From the NCBI GenBank assembly GCA_026874595.1, contig CM049306.1, positions 43,460,019 through 43,524,018 of the forward strand: DNA of 64,000 bases, read 5' to 3'. This DNA comes from Sipunculus nudus (Eukaryota > Annelida > Sipuncula > Golfingiida > Sipunculidae). Position numbers and translations under genes: made by a program. The notes beneath the pieces were generated by a model. That model did not search any database, was not told where the DNA came from, and saw only the letters and a program-made list of their open reading frames with translations. Positions 50,101-59,100 of the stretch are shown here, piece by piece. Numbering within the stretch: position 1 is the first letter of the stretch; each line of letters starts with the position of its first letter.

Positions 50101-53100
50101 TTGGGATTAAAAAAATAAATTGTTCAATTCCTGTATTGCTCATACTTTAATTATTTTAGATTAAATAAATTTCAAGTAGAATTATTGTTTGTTAACATAC
50201 TTAGTGTTTAATGACCTTCCACATATATACTATGTTCTGTGTTCTTGCTGGTAGGGACTAGTCTCTCACCATAGCTAAAACCAATGCTGGCTTTCCTGTG
50301 ATATGTGCTTTTCACACAACATGCAAAAGCTAATTTATCATAAGAGATATAAATAGGAGTTTTTTTCCACACACACAAAAAATAATATATTTTGATAATT
50401 AATAGATATGATATATCAATATTATTGAATTATTGATGCCAGACAAAAGAATGTAATGAATTACCCAGTTACAGGTTATCAGTTACCTTTCACAATTACT
50501 CACAAGCACAGTTATTACAGTTACAGTCATTACATTTAAATTGATTGAGATTGTTACCAGCTCTGTATGTCTCCATTTACAGAACCTGGGTGACATTTAC
50601 AGTCGTGACTTAATAATCCAACACTAAATGTAATACCCTAATTTATGTCAGATTGCAAGGCTATCCGATTGTCAAATCAATAAATGTACAGAGGGTCAAG
50701 ATACAATGTGACCTTAATGTTTGCAGGAGGACTTGTTAGTATTCATTAAATATTTTGTTATAATAAACTAATTTTATGATATAATGATTTATGTGAATTA
50801 GAAAATACTACAACCGTCATGGAGTACTGTTTTATTCTTATATACATGTCTATATATACAACGCTTGTCAAGATAAATGACCTATGCAGATTCTTCCATT
50901 ATGAGACTTTATGAGATTATATATCTGAACAAACATTAACTAAATGTATATAATAAATGAACCAGCGGTTGATCTACTGAGCTCATGTACGTCTAAAGAA
51001 TGCAAACATATCCGGTTTTCCCAAACTTTTTGACTTTTCTAAGCAGTCCACGGTCGGCATTAATGTCCCCTGCAGCGAAGCCCTGCTCCTCCATATACCA
51101 TAGCCCTGTTTCTATTCCTTTAATCGTGTCTCTGAGAGTTATTGGTTTAGGAAGATCATCTTCTCCCTTAGACTGGCTCTCACTGTCGCCTCTGTCTTCT
51201 TTGACAACTTACACAATATCAGCGGCTGTTGGCATTTCTTCTGTGGCCTCTATGTTGTCCAATGCAAGGTATTCCTCCGCAGTCACGTGGTCAGCGCTGT
51301 TGAGTGCCTGGACGATCTCGTTCTCCACCTCTGCATGTTCTACACATAAAGAGATCGTGTCTGCCACATACAGATCCAAACTGACTTAATTAGTGAGCCA
51401 CATTGGCTCAATAATTGGCTCTTGTGTACAGATAGAACAATAAGCATCGCTGGATTTCACGCCTAATTGATCAGGATGCTGTGTGCACGAGCCTGACGAC
51501 TGACATCAAAGGACCATATACCAGTCGGATTGTCAAGTGAGAAAATATGTCGGTATCCTTGTTTGTGTTAGGAAATGTCGTCAGAGACGGAATCTAAGGC
51601 TGTCGGTTTGTCAAGGCTAATTTCTATGGGTCCCATACATTTTTTTAACAAAATACTGTCCGATTGCAAGGTTTTTGGATTGTTAAGGGTCAGAATGTCA
51701 AGTCGAGACTGTACTACCATGCACAGTTATAACAGTTACAGTTATTATATTCACATTTATTGAGATTGTTTCCAGCTTTTTATGTCTCCATTTACAGAAC
51801 CTGGGTACTATGAAGATGGAAAGTTTGGGATCAGAATTGAAAGTCTGGTTGTGGTTAAGAAAGCAGTCACAAAAGTGAGAATTTTCTTTTGCTTAATTAA
51901 ATTAGAACCATGTAGAAAGTGGTTGACTATAACTTCCTGATATTCATTTTGACACCACATTTTATATAAAGGCTTGTAGTGAAATAATCATGGTTATATT
52001 AAAAATATAAATGTTGCATTACAATTAAGATTCTGCCACCCTTATTTACATACAATACCAAGTGAGATGCATAAAGTTTTTCAGAATTCAGTGTATATCT
52101 TGTTTTTTTAATCAGACTTCTCCACAACCTACCTATTAGTGATGTGCCAGTTGATCAGTTATATCGATGATCTATTAGATTGATAGCATTCTTACATAAT
52201 TGATTACAAACTGTTATGTATGCACATCCAAAGAAGTCATTTATCCCAGTAAAATATTTTTATTTTCACAGAGATATAAGAGAGATTGGGCACAAAACAA
52301 CACACAGCATTAAAACTTAATTTTGTGAAATGAATATGTGTCAACAAACTGGCCATTACGTTGACTTTTCAGCGTGATGTACAAGTTGAATTTACTTGGT
52401 CAATATTTCAGGTATAATCCTATACTGCATACTTCACAGTAATATAGATGGTACGTAAAATAAATCATTAATAATTCTATCTTTCAACTATTGAATATGA
52501 TTTTACAGCTGATTCCTTCCAGTACTACCTATATTAATAGTCAATTTGTTAAATGCAATTGTGGTATATCATTCTTCATACCCACACCAATGATAATAAA
52601 CACCTGATCAGGTGTGTATTGGTCACATCTTGGAGAACAAGTGATGAACCAGTGTGTTTGCCTCAGGGTTGGCTGGCCCTGGTAAATATAAACGTGTCTG
52701 GCCAAACAGGAACCAGATTGCCAAGCTGACAAAAAGGGAGCTTATAGATGCAGTCTTGAGTAACAGATAATGTGCACAAAAGAGACCTGCATGTATCATC
52801 AAGCAAATTTAACATAATTGCATCTGAAATGTAAAAACAAAAAGATCTTCAGCATTTTAATCAAAGATAGATGAAGTGTTTAAAAAAAAGCAATGGATCA
52901 TCAACAAGCATTATGTTTAAAAACATTAACACAAAAAGATAACAACATTCATGTTTACAGATTTTGTCTAAATTGTTGTATTTTATGAAACTGAAATGTG
53001 CAGTTAGGCTACACCAACAAAATCACAGACCAATTATTTTATACTTTAGGAAGGGAGATATATGAGTATTGAGCTGGTGCAATATTCTACATATATCATC

Positions 53101-56100
53101 TCAACCTATATATTCTAAAAAAGAAAATCATCCACTCACTCCATATTTTCGGCCCAAGAGCCTGTAGAACAATTTATTGTCCCCGCTTCCACAGAACAGG
53201 GGACATTGATTTGAGTTTGTCTGTCTGTCTGTCAGTCTGTCTGTCCAACATGTTTTCTTTTCTGTGCAGTAACTTTTAAAGATACAATCCAATTTCATTC
53301 AGATTTGGGTCAGTGATTGCCTTCATGCATACCTTGTTTCGGATTGTTTTTTTGAGTGTCTGTCTGAAAATTTATTATCACCAGCTCCAAAACAAACAAA
53401 AAATTCCCTTTTGCTCTCAAATCACAACAGAAATTATGACATGTGGAGACATCTAAATGGGACAATGAAAACTAAAACACAGACACTATGACATGTGGAG
53501 ACATCTTCAGGGGTAAATAAAAACTAAAACATTGAGAAGGCAAGCATGAAGATCACAGGAAGCCATAATAAGAAGAGGCAGAAGTAGAGCACAATAATTC
53601 CATGAATTTGCTTGTTTTTTAGCTCAGCTGACTGAAAGTCATCTGAGCTATAGCGATCACTCTTTGTCCGTCGTCCGTCTGTCCGTCTGTCTGTCTGTCC
53701 GTCTGTCCGTCCGTTAACCAGGCACAAATCGTAACCGCTGGACCTAGAACCTTGTAACTTGGGATTCTGAGAGGTCCATAAAAAATCTCCATGGAAACCA
53801 GAAATTAGGTCTCTGTTACCCATATCCTTCGAGCTATGGGGCCCCAAAGTACCCCCCAGAAAAGTAAAAAATTTCATACAAAAACTTCAATATCTCATTA
53901 ACTACTTGACTGATGGTCATGATTTTTGGCATACATATTGATCATGAGATGTTACATCACTTCCTGCAGACTGGTGGTGCCATCTGTATTTTTCGATTTT
54001 TTACGAATTTTTTTCTCTATTTTTGAGACCTTTAAAAATGTGAACATCTGTTTACAAGGCACAAATCATAAAGACTGGACTTAGAATCTTAATTCTTGAC
54101 ACACTGAGAGGTCCATGTAAAATCTCCTTGGAAACCAGAAATTAGGTCTCTGTTACCCATATCTTTTGAGCTATCGGGCCCCAAAGTACCCCCCAGAATA
54201 GTAAAAAATTTCATACAAAAACTTCAATATCTCAATAACTACATCACTGATGGTCTTCATTTTTGGCATACATATTGATCATGAGATGTTCGATCAGTTC
54301 CTGCAGACTGGTGGCGCCACCTGTACTGTTTGATTTTTTACGATTTTTTCCTCTATTTTTGAGACCTTTGAGGATGCTGTCATCTGTTAGCGTGGCACAA
54401 ATCGTAACAACTGGACCTAGAATCTTCATTTTCGACACACTGAGAGACCTATGAAAAGTCTCCATGGAAACCAGAAATTAGGTCTCTGTTACCCATATCC
54501 TTCGAGCTATGGGGCCCAAAATTACCCCCCAGAATAGTCAAAAATTTCATACAAAAACTTCAATATCTCATTAACTACATCACTGATGGTCATGATTTTC
54601 GACATACATATTGATCATGAGATGTTTCATCAGTTTGTGCAGCCTGGTGGCGCCACCTGTATTTTTCAATGTTCACGAATTGTTTTCTCCATTTTTGAGA
54701 CCTTTAAGGATGTAGTTATCTGTCAACAGGGTACAAATCGTAACGACTGGACCTAGAATCTTCGTTCTTGACACACTGGGAGACCCATGATAAGTCTCCA
54801 TGGAAACCAGAAATTTGGTCTCTGTTACCCATATCCTTCGAGCTATGTGGCCCCAAAGTACCCCCCAGAAAAGTCAAAAATTTCATACAAAAACTTCAAT
54901 ATCTCATTAACTACTTGACTGATGGTCATGATTTTTGGCATACATATTGATCATGAGATGTTACATCACTTCCTGCAGACTGGTGGCGCCACCTGTATTT
55001 TTCGATTTTTTACGAATTTTTTTCTCTATTTTTGAGACCTTTAAAAATGTGAACATCTGTTAACAAGGCACAAATCATAAAGACTGGACTTAGAATCTTA
55101 ATTCTTGACACACTGAGAGGTCCATGAAAAATCTCCTTGGAAACCAGAAATTAGGTCTCTGTTACCCATATCTTTTGAGCTATCGGGCCCCAAAGTACCC
55201 CCCAGAATAGAAAAAACTTTCATACAAAAACTTCAATATCTCAATAACTACATCACTGATGGTCTTCATTTTTGGCATACCTATTGATCATGAGATGTTC
55301 GATCAGTTCCTGCAGACTGGTGCACCACCTGTACTGTTTGATTTTTTACGATTTTTTCCTCTATTTTTGAGACCTTTGAGGATGCTGTCATCTGTTAGCG
55401 TGGCACAAATCGTAACGACTGGACCTAGAATCATCATTTTCTACAGACTGAGAGACCTATGAAAAGTCTCCATGGAAACCAGAAATTAGGTCTCTGTTAC
55501 CTATATCCTTCGAGCTATGGGGCCCAAAATTACCCCCCAGAATAGTCAAAAATTTCATACAAAAACTTCAATATCTCATTAACTACATCACTGATGGTCA
55601 TGATTTTCGACATACATATTGATCATGAGATGTTTCATCAGTTTGTGCAGACTGGTGGCGCCACCTGTATTTTTCAATGTTCACGAATTGTTTTCTCCAT
55701 TTTTGAGACCTTTAAGGATGTAGTTATCTGTCAACAGGGTACAAATCGTAACGACTGGACCTAGAATCTTCGTTCTTGACACACAGGGAGACCCATGATA
55801 AGTCTCCATGGAAACCTGAAATTTGGTCTCTGTTACCCGTATCCTTCGAGCTATGTGGCCCCAAAGTACCCCCCAGAAAAGTAAAAAATTTCATACAAAA
55901 ACTTCAATATCTCATTAACTACTTGACTGATGGTCATGATTTTTGGCATACATATTGATCGAGAGATGTTACATCACTTCCTGCAGACTGGTGGCGCCAC
56001 CTGTATTTTTCGATTTTTTACGAATTTTTTTCTCTATTTTTGAGACCTTTAAAAATGTGAACATCTGTTAACAAGGCACAAATCATAAAGACTGGACTTA

Positions 56101-59100
56101 GAATCTTCATTCTTGACACACTGAGAGGTCCATGAAAAACCTCCTTGGAAACCAGAAATTAGGTCTCTGTTACCCATATCCTTTGAGCTATCGGGCCCCA
56201 AAGTACCCCCCAGAATAGTAAAAAATTTCATACAAAAACTTCGATATCTCAATAACTACATCACTGATGGTCTTCATTTTTGGCATACATATTGATCATG
56301 AGATGTTCGATCAGTTCCTGCAGACTGGTGGCGCCACCTGTACTGTTTGATTTTTTACGATTTTTTCCTCTATTTTTGAGACCTTTGAGGATGCTGTCAT
56401 CTGTTAACGTGGCACAAATCGTAACGACTGGACCTAGAATCTTCATTTTCAACACACTGAGAGACCTATGAAAAGTCTCCATGGAAACCAGAAATTAGGT
56501 CTCTGTTACCCATATCCTTCGAGCTATTGGGCCCAAAATTACCCCCCAGAATAGTCAAAAATTTCATACAAAAACTTCAATATCTCATTAACTACATCAC
56601 TGATGGTCATGATTTTCGACATACATATTGATCATGAGATGTTTCATCAGTTTGTGCAGACTGGTGGCGCCACCTGTATTTTTCAATGTTCACGAATTGT
56701 TTTCTCCATTTTTGAGACCTTTAAGGATGTAGTTATCTGTCAACAGGGTACAAATCGTAACGACTGGACCTAGAATCTTCGTTCTTGACACACAGGGAGA
56801 CCCATGATAAGTCTCCATGGAAACCTGAAATTTGGTCTCTGTTACCCATATCCTTTGAGCTATGGCACTCCAAAGTACAGCTCAGAATAATGGAAAATTT
56901 GATACAAAAGCTAAAGTATCTGAACAACTAATGCAGAGATAACCATAATTGTTTGCATGGATATTGATCATGGAGTGTTTCATAAGTTTCTGCAGACTGG
57001 TGGCACCACCTGTATTTGTTCGTTTTTTTTTACGAAATTTTTCTGTATTTTTGAGACCTTTAAAGATATGAACATCTGTTAACAGGGCACAAATCATAAA
57101 AACTGGACCAAGAATCTTCATTCTTGACACACAGGGAGACCCATGAAAAGTCTCCATGGAAACTTGAAATTAGGTCTCTGTTACCCATATTCTTTAAGCT
57201 GTATGGGTCCAAAATACCCCCCCCCCCCATGAATAATGGAAAATTTGATACAAAAACTGCAGTATTTCAATAACTACAACACTGATGGTCATGATTTTCG
57301 GCATACATATTGATCATGAGCTGTTCCATCAGTTTCTGCAGACTGGGTGTGCCACCTCTATTTTTTTTTCAAATTTTTACTAATTTTTTTTTTTTTTTGA
57401 GACCTTTAAAGATGTGGTTATCTGTCAACAGGATACAAATCGCAACAACTGGACCTAGAATCTTCATTCTTGTCATGCAAGGAGGCCCATGAAAGGTGCC
57501 TGTGGAAACTTGAAATTAGGTCTCTGTTACCCATATCCTTCAAGCTATAGGACTCCGAAGTATCCCTCAGAATAATGGACAATTTGATACAAAAACTGAA
57601 GTATCTGAACAACTAATGCAGAGATCACCATGATTTTTTGCATGGATATTGACCATTAAGTGTTTTTATTAGTTTCTGCAGACTGGTGGAGCCACCTGTA
57701 TCTTTGTATCCGCCAAAACGAAGTTTTGCGGATACTTTGTTTTTGACCGAGTTCCTCCGCCGTGGCGGCGTTCGTTTCCAGAGAGCTCCTCAGAGACTAA
57801 TGGACCGATTTTTCCCAAACTTACACCTATTATCGGGTCACATGTGAACTGGTGCCTAACCAATTTGCATTGACCTCTGACCTTTCCTCTCTATCCAGTG
57901 TCCATTTGTGGGTCTGTTTCCACTCATAAACCCTCATATCTCGGGAACCGTTTGACTGATCAGGAAATAAAATTGATACAAATGTAGCCCTTGGATTGCT
58001 TTATAACATACACAAAAAATGGTGGCGCCACCTGTAACCATGTTTGCACAGTGTCCATCTGTTCATCTGCCTTGGGTTAAAATCACTCATATCTCTGCAG
58101 TGAATTGACTAATTCACCTGAAATTCGTCATGTGTATACATCCAGGATAGCTTTCTTGATTTTATGACAGGTGGCGCCACCTATGTTCACGTTCACGCTG
58201 ATGACATCCAAGCTTATATCTTGGGAACCGTTTGACCGATCAGGAAATAAAGTTTATACAAATGTAGCCCTTTGATAGCTCTGTAACATACACAAAAAAT
58301 GGTGGCGCCACCTGTAACAATGTTTGCACAGCGTCTGTCTGTTAGTCTGCCGTGGCCTAAAATTACTCATTTCTCTGTAGTGGTTCGACATAACTGCCTA
58401 AAATTTTGCAGGTTTATACATCGTGGACAGCTTTCTTGATTTTATGACAGGTGGCGCCACCTACATTCTAGTTAACGCTGGACACATCCAAGCTCATATC
58501 TCAGGAACCATTTGACCGATTGGGCCAAAATTGTGCATGTGTTTAGATCTCACATAGGTCTTTATCATACACAAAACTGGAGGGGTTACCTGCAAAGATT
58601 TTTGCACGGTGTTTGTCTGTTTGTCTGCCATGGGCAAAAATCGCTCATATACATGTAGTGGTTTGACTTTTCTGCCTAAAATTTTGCAGGTGTATACAAC
58701 TTGGACAGATTTCTGGATTTGTGGTAGGTGGCACAACCTACATACACATTTAGGCTGCAGACATCCATGCTAATATGCAACATACCTCACTCTATTTCCC
58801 CTTGCCACTCAATCCATGCCTCACTATCCGATTTTGGCAGATACATGTAGTCACTTGTCGGTTACCCGTATTCTAGTTTTAAAAGTTTACACATTTTTCT
58901 CTATTTTTGAGATATATAAATACAGACTAAATCTTGACCTGTTGGTTAATCTGTTTGATGCTTCAGTTGAATGGGTATATACTACCATTCTGGTGATAAA
59001 ATTTCCTTTTGTGAATCTCTTCCCAGTCAGCTGAGCGTCATGACCCATGGGTCACTTGTTTTTTTGTGTGTGGCCTTATTTCATATATGTGATATGCTGT

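Larger units (their letters stand above)
53621..59060 (+). mobile_element. Hairpin-ended element C, 5.4 kb, with 336-bp array and nested D2, intron 20
   Basis: The 5' hairpin is AGCTCAGCTGACT/AGTCATCTGAGCT at 53621-53649. The 3' end is AGTCAGCTGAGC, then the palindrome TGACCCATGGGTCA and CTTGT (59025-59060). Inside are a tandem array of 336-bp units (about 53700-57700) and element D2 (57704-58878). The ends are shared with elements A and B. Architecture fits HINE-type Helitron derivatives; that assignment is inference. Non-coding. Confidence 0.7.

Noticed and set aside
51000-51389. Plus-strand 129-residue frame
   Set aside because: It is the complement of the pogo/Tigger transposase tail, which makes sense only on the minus strand.
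54244-57157. Repeated antisense frames of 67-91 residues
   Set aside because: They recur because the 336-bp monomers recur and are interrupted at different points. No protein motif.
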